NCBI RefSeq assembly: GCF_036017065.1
Contig: NZ_JAYXHR010000002.1
Span: 434,001 to 498,000 of the forward strand
Source: Uliginosibacterium sp036017065
GTDB taxonomy: Bacteria > Pseudomonadota > Gammaproteobacteria > Burkholderiales > Rhodocyclaceae
Direction of reading: 5' to 3'
Length of the DNA stretch: 64,000 nt
A program made the translations under genes and the position numbers. Positions within the stretch are counted from its first letter, which is position 1. Every line of letters begins with the position of its first letter. Shown here in pieces: positions 52,933-61,635 of this stretch. The notes below the pieces were generated by a model. The model did not search any database. It was not told the DNA's origin and saw nothing but the letters and a program-made list of their open reading frames with translations.

Positions 52933-54615
52933 ATGAAGACCAGCACCATCCTGCTGGGCGTGCTCGCGGCCGTGTCCGCCAGCAGCGCCTTCGCAGCCAA
53001 CCGGCCCAAGGGCTGGGTCACCATCTGCAAGGAAGGCGCCAGCTGCTCGGTGGCCGCCAACACCCAGGTGGCCTTCGGTCGTAACGACCAGTTCTTCTAC
53101 AAGACGCTGAGCGGCAGCTTCACCTGCAACGAAGCCACCTTCGGCGGCAAGGTGGCCGGTGGCAACAACGAGTGCTCGGTCGCCAGCGGCAGCGGTTCGT
53201 CGAGCTCCTCTTCGAGTTCGTCTTCATCCAGCTCCTCGTCGAGCAGCTCCAGTTCGAGCAGTTCGTCGTCCAGTTCATCGAGCTCGTCTTCCAGCTCGTC
53301 GTCCTCGTCCTCCAGTTCCTCGTCAGGCACCGGCAGCTCGTCGAGCAGTTCCTCCAGCAGCTCGTCGTCGAGCTCCTCCAGCTCCAGTTCGTCCTCGGGT
53401 GGCAGCCCTTGGGTGACCGGCTGCGGCACCGAGACCAGCAACCTCACCGCGTCGAAGGTGTACTACGTGACGCCGACGGCTGCGAGCAACGGCGCCGGCA
53501 CCAGCTTCTCGGCGCCGATGAGCTTCAACGCCGCGCTGTCCGCCGTCACCGCGGGCCAGATGATCCTGCTGCAACCGGGCAAGTATTCGATCCCCTACAG
53601 CGCGGGTGCGAAGAACACCATCACCCTGTCGAAGTCCGGCAGCGCCAGCGCCAAGATCTACATGGTGGCCGCCAACTGCGGCAAGGCCGTCATCGACTTC
53701 CAGTTCCCGGCCAACACCTGGGTGCAGGACTCCTACGGCTTCTACCTGACCGGCAGCTACTGGTACTTCAAGGGCATCGACGTGACCCGCGCCGGCTACC
53801 AGGGCGCCTACGTCACCGGCAAGTACAACACCTTCGAGAACGCCGCCTTCTATGACAACCGCAACAGCGGTCTGGAGATCAACAAGGGCGGCGCCTACAC
53901 GACGGTGATCAACACCGACGCCTACCGCAACTACGACCCGAAGAAGCTGGGCAGCATGGCCGACGGCTTCGCGCCGAAGCAGACGCAGGGCCCGGGCAAC
54001 CGCTTCATCGGCTGCCGCGCGTGGGAGAACTCGGATGACGGCTTCGACACCTTCGACAGCCCCGAGGCGGTGATCATCGAAGACAGCTGGGCCTTCCGCA
54101 ACGGCGTGGACGTGTGGGGCTACGGCGGCTTCACCGGCAACGGCAACGGCTTCAAGCTGGGGGGTAACGGTGCCGTGCAGCGCAACGTCATCCGCAACTC
54201 GGTCGCGTTCGGTCACCCCAACAAGGGCTTCGACCAGAACAACAATGCCGGCGGCGTGACGCTGTACAACAACACCGGCTACCAGAACAGGCTGAACTTC
54301 AGCTGGGGCGGCACGCTGACCTCGGGCGAGAAGAACACCCTGCGCAACAACGCCTCGCTGGCCGGCAGCACCGCCGACGTGATCGCCAATTCCAACCATT
54401 CGCACAACACCTGGAACGGCATCAGCACCGGCAGCGGCGACTTCCTGAGCCTGGACACCAACCTGGCCCGTCAGGCCCGCAATCCCGACGGCACCCTGCC
54501 GTACAACGGCCTGTTCCGCCTGGCCCCGGGCAGCCGCCTGATCAACGCCGGCACCAACGTCGGCCAGCCCTTCCTGGGCTCGGCGCCGGACCTGGGCGCC
54601 TTCGAGCGGGAGTAA
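52933..54615 (+). CDS. Secreted PL9-type pectate lyase with polyserine linkers
   Basis: A 560-residue protein: signal peptide (to AFA), a small Cys-rich domain (residues about 22-80, GWVTICKEGASCSVAANTQV...GRNDQFFYKTLSGSFTCNE), a 43-Ser run (53197-53325), a GTG spacer, a 21-Ser run, and a right-handed parallel beta-helix. MADGFAPKQTQGPGNRFIGCRAWENSDDGFDTFDS is the PL9 core, with acidic calcium ligands and a Lys in the candidate catalytic position. The small N-terminal domain resembles those on other polyserine plant-wall enzymes. GGAGAC precedes the ATG at 52933. Confidence 0.9.
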   Translation: MKTSTILLGVLAAVSASSAFAANRPKGWVTICKEGASCSVAANTQVAFGRNDQFFYKTLSGSFTCNEATFGGKVAGGNNECSVASGSGSSSSSSSSSSSSSSSSSSSSSSSSSSSSSSSSSSSSSSSSSSSGTGSSSSSSSSSSSSSSSSSSSSSGGSPWVTGCGTETSNLTASKVYYVTPTAASNGAGTSFSAPMSFNAALSAVTAGQMILLQPGKYSIPYSAGAKNTITLSKSGSASAKIYMVAANCGKAVIDFQFPANTWVQDSYGFYLTGSYWYFKGIDVTRAGYQGAYVTGKYNTFENAAFYDNRNSGLEINKGGAYTTVINTDAYRNYDPKKLGSMADGFAPKQTQGPGNRFIGCRAWENSDDGFDTFDSPEAVIIEDSWAFRNGVDVWGYGGFTGNGNGFKLGGNGAVQRNVIRNSVAFGHPNKGFDQNNNAGGVTLYNNTGYQNRLNFSWGGTLTSGEKNTLRNNASLAGSTADVIANSNHSHNTWNGISTGSGDFLSLDTNLARQARNPDGTLPYNGLFRLAPGSRLINAGTNVGQPFLGSAPDLGAFERE

Positions 54616-54657
54616 GACCGGGCCCGCGGGGCACAGCAGCGTCCCGCCATCGCCTGC

Positions 54658-54693
54658 AAACGCACGCCGTGACCCGGCGTGCGTTTTTCTTTT
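54658..54693 (+). terminator. Intrinsic terminator after the pectate lyase gene
   Basis: AAACGCACGCC and GGCGTGCGTTT (54658-54668, 54676-54686) form an 11-bp stem with a 7-base loop, followed by TTCTTTT. The core of the stem matches that of the terminator at 60.8 kb. Confidence 0.9.
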
Positions 54694-54735
54694 GCCCGGC
54701 GCATCCGGGACCGGCTCGCACATCCCCCACATCAC

Positions 54736-54775
54736 CGTTAAGATACGTTAAGATGCGATTCATTCTCATTTGCGA
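54736..54775 (+). promoter_or_regulatory. Tandem repeat and Fur-like box upstream of the sigma factor gene
   Basis: CGTTAAGATA and CGTTAAGATG lie end to end at 54736-54755, immediately before GATTCATTCTCATTTGCGA (54757-54775), a Fur-like sequence. The box is 42 bases before the sigma factor start and suggests control by iron. Confidence 0.5.
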
Positions 54776-54816
54776 TTCAGGGCGTGCCGCGGGCTCGGTC
54801 TTGACGGGGGAACGCC

Positions 54817-55332
54817 ATGGCGGCCGGCGAGCTTGTCTTTCACAACGAAGTCCATGCGCTGTACAGCGACCATCACGGCTGGCTGTACGGCTGGCTGCGC
54901 CGCAAGCTGGGCTGCCCGCACCGCGCGGCCGACGTGGCGCAGAACACCTTCATGCGGGTGCTGTCGGCGCGTGACGCCTTGTGCGGCGTCGAGCAGCCGC
55001 GCGCCTGGCTCACCACCACCGCCACGCGCCTGATCGTCGATGAAGAGCGGCGCCGGCGCATCGAGCAGGCCTACCTCGCCGAGCTCGCCCTGTGGGCGCA
55101 GGATAGCGACGGCTACCCTTCGCCGGAACAGACCCTGGTGGCGCTGCAGGCGCTGGAGCAGCTGAGCGCCGTGCTGCAGGCGGTGTCGACCAACGCCCGC
55201 CTTGCCTTCGTCCGCCATTACCTGGACGGCGAAACCCACGCCACCGTGGCCGCCGAGCTGGGCGTCTCCACGAAGATGGTGCAGAAGTACCTCGCCCAGG
55301 TGCTGCTGCAATGCCGGTGCGTGGAGCAATGA
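54817..55332 (+). CDS. ECF sigma factor of the FecI type
   Basis: A 171-residue sigma-70-family protein, MAAGELVFHNEVHALYSDHHGWLYGWLRRKLGCPHRAADVAQNTFMRVLS, with the sigma-2 region, then AWLTTTATRLIVDEERRRRIEQAYL and the sigma-4 region LSAVLQAVSTNARLAFVRHYLDGETHATVAAELGVSTKMVQKYL. The order sigma - FecR - TonB receptor is the standard cell-surface signalling arrangement. A Fur-like box lies upstream. The ligand is not known. Confidence 0.94.
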   Translation: MAAGELVFHNEVHALYSDHHGWLYGWLRRKLGCPHRAADVAQNTFMRVLSARDALCGVEQPRAWLTTTATRLIVDEERRRRIEQAYLAELALWAQDSDGYPSPEQTLVALQALEQLSAVLQAVSTNARLAFVRHYLDGETHATVAAELGVSTKMVQKYLAQVLLQCRCVEQ

Positions 55333-55402
55333 TCGCCACGCGGCCCGGCAAGACACGCGGTGCCACGCCGCGTCACGCGGCCTGAGCCCCGACCCATTCG
55401 TC

Positions 55403-56458
55403 ATGTCCGGCCACCCGCCCGCCTCCCGCCACGACGACGACATCGCGCAGTGCGCTGCCGACTGGATCGTGCACCTGTCCTCCGACGACCCTGCCGAACG
55501 CGACGCCGCGCGCGCCGGCTTCGAAGCCTGGAAGCGTGCCGACCCACGGCATGCGGCGGCCGCTGCCGGCATGGAGCGCTTCGTCGACCAGGCCCGCAGC
55601 CTGCGCAGGAATGCGCCTGCCGATCCGGCGGAGGCCGACGCCAGCGCGGCACGCGCTGCGCTCGACACCGTGCTGGACGCCGGTGCCCGGCGTTCGCGCG
55701 AGCTGGCGCGGACCCGGCGCATCACCGGCCTGCTGGGCTTCCTCGTCGTACTGGTGGCCGCCGCGGCGCTGACGCTGCATGCCGTCCCGCCGGCCGCGCT
55801 GTTGTCCGGCCTGCTGGCCGATGCGCGCACCGCCACCGGTGAGCAGCGCAGCCAGGTGCTGGCCGATGGCACGCGCCTGACACTGGGCAGCGCCAGCGCG
55901 GTGGACTTCAGCTTCTCGCCCGGGCTGCGGCAGGTCACCTTGCTGAAGGGCGAGATCCTCGTCCAGGTGGCCAGCGACCCCTCCCGCCCCTTCGTGGTGG
56001 ACACCGCCGACGGCCGCATCCGTGCGCTCGGCACGCGCTTCATCGTGCGGCGCGAGGCCGGCTGGACCCGGCTGACGATGCTGGAGTCGCGCACCGCCGC
56101 CAGTGCAAGCGGAGGCGATCCGTCCGGGATCACGGTCACCGCCGGACAGCAGGCGCGCCTGTCGGCGAGCGGCGTGGAACTGCTGGATGCCATCAACCCC
56201 GGCCTGACCGAGGACGCCTTCCTGCGCCAGCGCCTGCTGGTGCAGGGACGCACGCTGCCCGAGGTGCTGGACGAGCTGGCGCGGCATCGCAGCGGCCTCA
56301 TCCGCTATGACCGCGCGCAGATCGAAGGCATCCGCGTGTCCGCGGTGCTGCCGCTGGACGACACCGATCGCGCCCTGCAGCTGCTGGTCACCAGCTTCCC
56401 GCAACTGCGGGTGCGCAGCCTCACCCCCTGGCTGGTGCTGGTCGATTCGACGGAGTGA
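55403..56458 (+). CDS. FecR-type anti-sigma factor
   Basis: A 351-residue membrane protein. The N-terminal cytoplasmic part (DDIAQCAADWIVHLSSDDPAERDAARAGFEAWKRADPRHAAAAAGM) matches FecR. One membrane helix (residues about 113-132, RITGLLGFLVVLVAAAALTLH) leads to the periplasmic FecR domain (GEQRSQVLADGTRLTLGSASAVDFSFSPGLRQVTLLKGEILVQVASDPSRPFVVDTADGRIRALGTRF). The ATG at 55403 gives the family start; longer frames are shadows. It transmits the receptor signal to the sigma factor. Confidence 0.94.
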   Translation: MSGHPPASRHDDDIAQCAADWIVHLSSDDPAERDAARAGFEAWKRADPRHAAAAAGMERFVDQARSLRRNAPADPAEADASAARAALDTVLDAGARRSRELARTRRITGLLGFLVVLVAAAALTLHAVPPAALLSGLLADARTATGEQRSQVLADGTRLTLGSASAVDFSFSPGLRQVTLLKGEILVQVASDPSRPFVVDTADGRIRALGTRFIVRREAGWTRLTMLESRTAASASGGDPSGITVTAGQQARLSASGVELLDAINPGLTEDAFLRQRLLVQGRTLPEVLDELARHRSGLIRYDRAQIEGIRVSAVLPLDDTDRALQLLVTSFPQLRVRSLTPWLVLVDSTE

Positions 56459-56497
56459 GGCCAGCGCCCGGAAAGACTTCGGGCGGCTGGTTCCACT

Positions 56498-56667
56498 TTC
56501 CGGTTCTCGTACGTCAACGCCAGTGAAGACGATGAAACCGGGTCCGCGGCCAGCCTCGTCGGTGGCCTCACGGCGACCCGCAGGCGTGCCGCACGCATGA
56601 CGCGCCTCGACGGCCTCACCACCGGTTCCGGTTCTCGTCACAGGGCCCGCAAGCCCTCGCTTGCGGG
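56498..56667 (+). promoter_or_regulatory. Leader of the receptor gene: repeated 13-mer and hairpin
   Basis: TTCCGGTTCTCGT occurs at 56498-56510 and again at 56626-56638. A hairpin, CCCGCAAG/CTTGCGGG (56646-56667), lies just before the receptor Shine-Dalgarno region. These may be part of the promoter read by the ECF sigma factor and a translational control element; both roles are unproven. Confidence 0.35.
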
Positions 56668-56700
56668 TTCGATCCGTCATTCGTCTACAGGAACCGATTC

Positions 56701-59196
56701 ATGAACACGTGCTTCCGCAAGGCTGCCTTGCAACACACCGTCCGCCCCGTCGCCATGGCGGTCCATATGGCCTGCGTGGCACTGGCTGCCGGCTGGGCCC
56801 TCGCACCCGCCGGCGCCTACGCACAGGCCGCCAGCCCAACCGCCGTGGTGAACGCCGACGTGCCGGCAGGCCCGCTGGCCGATGCGCTGAACCGCTTCGC
56901 CCTGCAGGCCGGCGTCGCCATCGTGGTGGATGCCGAGAAGGTGAAGGGCAAGACCTCGCCCGGCCTGAAGGGCTCGGTGTCGGTGGAGGAAGGTTTCCGC
57001 CAGTTGCTGGCAGGCAGTGGCTACCAGCTGGGTCGCACCGCGGCCGGCTACGTGCTGGTGGCACCGTCCGCCGGCGCGACGGCGACGCCCGGCGCGGCCA
57101 CGGCGGCCAACAACCTGCCGCTGGTCACGGTCACCGCATCGGCCGAATCCCTCACCGAAGGCACCGGTTCCTTCACCACTGCCGGCCCGGTCAACGCCGC
57201 CACCGGCATGGACCTGACGCTGCGCGAGACGCCGCAGTCCGTCACCGTCATCACCTCCGAGCGCATCGAGCAGCAGGGCCTGAAGTCGCTGGTGGAGGTG
57301 GCCAACCAGGTGCCGGGCGTCTTCTACGCCGGCAGCGGCACCCCGGTCGGCGGCCGCACCGAGATCTACGCCCGCGGCTTCAACATCGACAGCTACATGA
57401 TCGACGGCGTGAACGTGCCCTGGGAGGCGCTGGGCGAGTCGGAACGCTACGGCCAGTCCACGCTGGACACCGCCATCTACGACTCGGTGACGGTGGTGCG
57501 CGGCGCAACCGGCCTGCTGTCCGGCGCGGGCGACCCCAGCGCGGCCATCAACCTGACGCGCAAGCGGCCCACCTCCACCTTCCACGGCTCGGTGGAAGGC
57601 ACGCTGGGCAGCTGGAACCAGCGCCGCGCGGTGGTGGATGCCGGCGGCCCGCTCAACACCGCAGGCAATGTGCGCGGCCGCGCGGTGGCGGCGTACGACC
57701 AGGGCGACACCTGGGTGGACAACTACGACTACCAGCGCGGCATCGTGTACGGCGTGCTGGATGTCGACCTCACCCCCGCCACGCTGCTGAGCCTGTCGCT
57801 GGAACACGGGCGCAACGAAAGCACCGGCGCGCCCTGGGCCTCGGCCTACGGCATCCCCCTGCTGTACAGCGACAACCGCACCTACACCCAGGCCACCCGC
57901 AACACCACGGCGGCGCCGCACTGGGCCTACCTGGACACCGACCGGACCACCGTCAGCACGTCGCTGAAGCATCGCTTCAGTGACGACTGGTCGGCCGCCG
58001 TGACCTACATCCACAGCGAGTTCAACTCCGACATGCGACGCGGCATGGTGAACTCGATTCCCATCAGCGGCGCGGCCTCCACGGTGCGCGTGCTCGATCT
58101 GGACATGGGCAATTCGGTGGATGCCTTCGATCTGCGCATCGACGGCAAGTACGACCTGTGGGGACGCAAGCACGAGGTGGTGGCGGGCTTCAACGCCTCC
58201 GATGCCACGCAGGTGTACTCCCGTTCGGTCTACACCGTGATCCCCGGCGCCGCGCAATGGACGGGCAGCCAGCTGGTCTACCGTGATCTCGACTGGGCCA
58301 ACCTGCCGGACGACTATCCGACGCGCGACAACGTCACCCAGCAGGGCATCTACGCCGCCACCCGCCTGCGCCCCACCGACTTCCTGTCGGTCATCGCCGG
58401 CGGCCGCGTCAGCTCGTGGAAGACACGCTACGTCGAGTTGCAGGCCCCCTACGCGGTGATCGACGAGCGCAGCTACAGCAATGAGGTGGCGCCCTATGTC
58501 GGTGTCGTGGTGGATCTCAGCCAGTCGCTGTCGGCCTACGCCAGCTACACCGAGATCTTCAAGCCGCAGACCACCCGCGACATCAACGGCAACCTGCTCG
58601 ACCCCGAGCAGGGCAAGAACTACGAGCTGGGCCTGAAGGGCGCGTGGTTCAACGGCCGCCTCAACGCCGCCGTGGCGGTGTTCGAGACGCGCAAGGACAA
58701 CCTGGCGGTGCGCGACGGCAACAACTTCACGCCCACCGGCGACCCGGCCTACCGCGCCGAGAGCGAGACGGAAGGGCGCGGCTGGGAGCTGGAAGTCGCC
58801 GGCCAGCTCATGCCCGGCTGGCAGCTGCAGGGCGGCTACTCGCAGTTCTCCATCAAGGATGCCAAAGGCGAGCGCCTCAACACTTCGCGGCCCAAGCAGC
58901 AGTTCAAGCTCTACACCAGCTATACCCCTGGCATGCTGCCGGCGCTCACCGTGGGCGGCGGCATGCGCTGGCAGAGCGAGACCTGGGGCGAGGGCTCCAC
59001 GGGCTTCCTGCGCGAGGCCTACACCATCGACAGCTACACCGTGTTCGACCTGAGCGCGCGCTACGAACTGAACAAGCGCCTGTCGGTCTCAGCGAACCTG
59101 AACAACGTGTTCAACAAGTCGTACCGCATCAGCTACTACGACCACTCCTACGGCGCCGAGCGCAATGTCACCGCAACACTGAAGTACCAGTTCTGA
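56701..59196 (+). CDS. TonB-dependent receptor with N-terminal signalling domain (FecA type)
   Basis: An 831-residue outer-membrane receptor. The signal peptide is followed by an STN (secretin/TonB short N-terminal) domain, AGPLADALNRFALQAGVAIVVDAEKVKGKTSPGLKGSVSVEEGFRQLLAGSGYQ, which signals to the FecR partner. Plug: LRETPQSVTVITSERIEQQGLKSLVEVANQVPGV, with YDSVTVVRGATGLLSGAGDPSAAINLTRKRP, the family pattern of siderophore receptors. The barrel ends in a Phe (KYQF), the usual outer-membrane insertion signal. The preceding sigma-FecR genes form the signalling cascade. The siderophore is unknown. Confidence 0.93.
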   Translation: MNTCFRKAALQHTVRPVAMAVHMACVALAAGWALAPAGAYAQAASPTAVVNADVPAGPLADALNRFALQAGVAIVVDAEKVKGKTSPGLKGSVSVEEGFRQLLAGSGYQLGRTAAGYVLVAPSAGATATPGAATAANNLPLVTVTASAESLTEGTGSFTTAGPVNAATGMDLTLRETPQSVTVITSERIEQQGLKSLVEVANQVPGVFYAGSGTPVGGRTEIYARGFNIDSYMIDGVNVPWEALGESERYGQSTLDTAIYDSVTVVRGATGLLSGAGDPSAAINLTRKRPTSTFHGSVEGTLGSWNQRRAVVDAGGPLNTAGNVRGRAVAAYDQGDTWVDNYDYQRGIVYGVLDVDLTPATLLSLSLEHGRNESTGAPWASAYGIPLLYSDNRTYTQATRNTTAAPHWAYLDTDRTTVSTSLKHRFSDDWSAAVTYIHSEFNSDMRRGMVNSIPISGAASTVRVLDLDMGNSVDAFDLRIDGKYDLWGRKHEVVAGFNASDATQVYSRSVYTVIPGAAQWTGSQLVYRDLDWANLPDDYPTRDNVTQQGIYAATRLRPTDFLSVIAGGRVSSWKTRYVELQAPYAVIDERSYSNEVAPYVGVVVDLSQSLSAYASYTEIFKPQTTRDINGNLLDPEQGKNYELGLKGAWFNGRLNAAVAVFETRKDNLAVRDGNNFTPTGDPAYRAESETEGRGWELEVAGQLMPGWQLQGGYSQFSIKDAKGERLNTSRPKQQFKLYTSYTPGMLPALTVGGGMRWQSETWGEGSTGFLREAYTIDSYTVFDLSARYELNKRLSVSANLNNVFNKSYRISYYDHSYGAERNVTATLKYQF

Positions 59197-59205
59197 GGAA
59201 GCACC

Positions 59206-60735
59206 ATGCATCAACTGCCACGACGACTCACTCTTTCCATCACCGTCGCACTCGCCGCGCTGTCCGGCGCGGGCGCTGCGCTGGCCGACACCGCGGCGAT
59301 GCCCAGCTTCGCCACCAGCGGCGCCGGCTGCGACACCATCGCCCTCTACGACCCGGCGTGGGCCAGCTACGGCGACAACTTCGGCCAGGCCCTCACGCGG
59401 GGCAAGGACTACTTCATGTCCGGCTTCTACCAGCTCGCCGGCCGGGGCAACGAGATCTACGTCGCCTATGGCGGCGCCATGGCCAACAAGGACCGCCAGC
59501 AGGCCAAGGGCATCACCCCGGGTGCGCTGGTGGTGCTCGACGCCGACACCCTGGCGCACAAGCGCAACATCGCCCTGCCCTTCCTGCCGCACTCCGTCGC
59601 CTTGCAGGCCGGGCACGACCGCGCCATCGTGTCCTACACCCGGGCCGGAGCCTTCAGCCTGGTCGACCTGGCCAGCGGCACGCAACGCTGCTTCAGGCCG
59701 GACACTACCGCCGGCAAGGACACCTACCGCAACCGCTACGTGACGCCGGGCGATGACGGCAGCTTCTACGTCAGCTACTACTCCGGCTGGGGCGAAGGTG
59801 TCCGCTCCACCGTGGCGAAGTTCGGCGCGGACGCCCGGCCGGCACCCGGCTACACCCCCGCGGTCACCGAGCAGGGCATGGCGCTGCCCGCGTTCTTCCA
59901 GGACGGCCGCGTGTTCACCGGCGGCAAGGGCACGAAGACCGTCGACGGTCGTGACGGCCGCGTGCAGACCGTCCTGCCCGACCATGATGACTGGAGCATC
60001 TACACCTACGGCGACGGCCCGGGCCAGTCGGTGCTGGCCGCCAACTACCGCAACGACGGGACGCCCAACCTGCTGTTGATCGACCCGGCCGGCCGCAAGG
60101 CCAGCGCGCTGATGACCGGCTCCGGCGGGCTGGAGACCGCCTACGTGGCACAGGGCGCTCAGGCCTTCATCTCCAACTTCCATTCCGGCACCGTCACGGT
60201 CGCGGAACTGCCCGCCGACGGCGGCACGCTGGCGCCGGAGCGCTTCGTGAACATCGTGCTGGAAGGCATGCCTCAGGGCCTGTATGCGCGGCGCACCGAC
60301 AAGGGCACCGAACTGTTCGTGACGCCCAAGTGGAAGGGTGACGTGGTGCAGAAGATCACCATCGCGGCCTCCGTGCGCGGCATCGCCGGCATCTCGCGAC
60401 CGGGTGCCTGCAGCGTCATCCGCTTCGACATGGCCGATCGCTCGGTGTCGAAGCCGCAGGCCTGCAAGGTCCTCGACGCGCGCGCCAGCTACGGCCACGA
60501 ACTGGCGCTGGCGAAGAAGACCCTGGGCAAGCTGAAGGCGGACCGGCAGGAGGTTCAGACCGAACTGCCCGCCGCCCGCGCCGCCCTGCACCGCGGCGAG
60601 TCCGGCAAGACTACGGAAGCCCTGAAGGCGGAAGTCGCCCGGCTGGAAAGCGAACTGGCCTACATCGACAAGACCACGACGGCCGTGGAACAGGGCCAGC
60701 AGAAGCTGCAGGCGCTGTCGGCAGCACGACGCTGA
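59206..60735 (+). CDS. Exported protein with beta-propeller-like repeats and C-terminal coiled coil
   Basis: A 509-residue protein with a signal peptide (residues about 8-27, ending ALA). Its middle 400 residues hold repeated short beta patterns (GNEIYVAYGG, GALVVLDADTLAHKRNIALPFLPHSVALQAGHDRAIVSYT, RDGRVQTVLPDHDDWSIYTYGD) like YncE/YVTN-type propellers. The last 85 residues are a charged helix (ALAKKTLGKLKADRQEVQTELPAARAALHRG...), a likely coiled coil. It starts 9 bases after the TonB receptor gene and is its probable periplasmic or surface partner; E. coli yncD/yncE is a parallel pairing. Ligand unknown. Confidence 0.8.
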   Translation: MHQLPRRLTLSITVALAALSGAGAALADTAAMPSFATSGAGCDTIALYDPAWASYGDNFGQALTRGKDYFMSGFYQLAGRGNEIYVAYGGAMANKDRQQAKGITPGALVVLDADTLAHKRNIALPFLPHSVALQAGHDRAIVSYTRAGAFSLVDLASGTQRCFRPDTTAGKDTYRNRYVTPGDDGSFYVSYYSGWGEGVRSTVAKFGADARPAPGYTPAVTEQGMALPAFFQDGRVFTGGKGTKTVDGRDGRVQTVLPDHDDWSIYTYGDGPGQSVLAANYRNDGTPNLLLIDPAGRKASALMTGSGGLETAYVAQGAQAFISNFHSGTVTVAELPADGGTLAPERFVNIVLEGMPQGLYARRTDKGTELFVTPKWKGDVVQKITIAASVRGIAGISRPGACSVIRFDMADRSVSKPQACKVLDARASYGHELALAKKTLGKLKADRQEVQTELPAARAALHRGESGKTTEALKAEVARLESELAYIDKTTTAVEQGQQKLQALSAARR

Positions 60736-60806
60736 CACCGCCCGCCGCCATGCCGGCCATTGCCGGCATGACCGGACCGGCCTGAAGCGCCACCCGTGTG
60801 TGAACA

Positions 60807-60840
60807 AAAAAACGCACGCCCTCACCGGCGTGCGTTTTTT
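60807..60840. terminator. Bidirectional terminator between convergent genes
   Basis: A-tract and ACGCACGCC (60807-60820), loop CTCACC, then GGCGTGCGT and a T-tract (60827-60840). The A and T runs on both sides suit termination from either side, for the propeller gene and the DUF421 gene. The stem core is the same as that at 54.7 kb. Confidence 0.9.
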
Positions 60841-60883
60841 CTTTCCGTCGCGGCGGTGGCACGTACAGCCACCGCGATGCGCC

Positions 60884-61342
60884 TCACTTCTTCAGCACGC
60901 TGATCGCGCCATCGTTCTCCAGGAAGGCGCACTTCAACTCGGACAGCGCGCAGTCGGCCTCCCGCAGCGCCTTCTCCAGGTCGCCACGGCTGACGTGGTT
61001 GGCGCGCATCACGTCGTCGAACACCACGCCGTCGCGCGCCACCAGCACCGGGGCGCCCTCGGTCAGCCGCTCCATGGTGCGGCTGCGCGCGGACGCGAAC
61101 GCCAGCACGAGGTTGAGGACGATGAGCGTGGCCGCCGCGATCAGCCCGCCGGCCAGCGACTGGTCGCCGCCGGTCAAGGCGTTCGACACGCTCTCGCTGA
61201 GCAGCATCACCACCAGCAGGTCGAAGGGCGTGAACTGGCCGAGCGTGCGTTTGCCGGACAGGCGCACCATCACCAGCAGCAGTCCGTAGACGACGGTGGC
61301 GCGCAGCACGAACTCGTACCAGGGCAGTTGCATGTCGAGCAT
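60884..61342 (-). CDS. DUF421 membrane protein (YetF/YcaP family)
   Basis: A 152-residue protein: MLDMQLPWYEFVLRATVVYGLLLVMVRLSGKRTLGQFTPFDLLVVMLLSESVSNAL, with three membrane helices, then a soluble domain (RLTEGAPVLVARDGVVFDDVMRANHVSRGDLEKALREADCALSELKCAFLENDGAISVL). This is the DUF421 pattern. The ATG at 61342 is preferred to upstream in-frame starts that give a non-family N-terminus. Function unknown. It ends at the bidirectional terminator. Confidence 0.9.
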   Translation of the reverse strand: MLDMQLPWYEFVLRATVVYGLLLVMVRLSGKRTLGQFTPFDLLVVMLLSESVSNALTGGDQSLAGGLIAAATLIVLNLVLAFASARSRTMERLTEGAPVLVARDGVVFDDVMRANHVSRGDLEKALREADCALSELKCAFLENDGAISVLKK

Positions 61343-61635
61343 GGGGATCCTCCGCGCCGAGCATGTCGCCCCGGGGCCCGGCGGCGGAATCAGCGGCCGG
61401 CCCGTCCTGCTGTCGGCTGCCTCCGACATCGCCCGCCAGCCCGGGCCGCCTCTGCCCAAAGGCACAGACGGCGCGTGTCATCTGACACCTGCGTGTGGCC
61501 GGTGGTTACGGGACGGACATCTGGCCCGCCGAAGCTGCGCTCACCCTCTTCGACGGAGCGCCTGGCAGCCAGCCGGGCAGTGCGCATCAGCGCCGGTCGG
61601 CGAGGAATGCCTGTCCTGACCCGAGGGGATACGCC

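Noticed and set aside
53097..53447. Minus-strand acidic repeat frame opposite the pectate lyase linker
   Set aside because: Same artefact of polyserine codons as in the cellulase gene.
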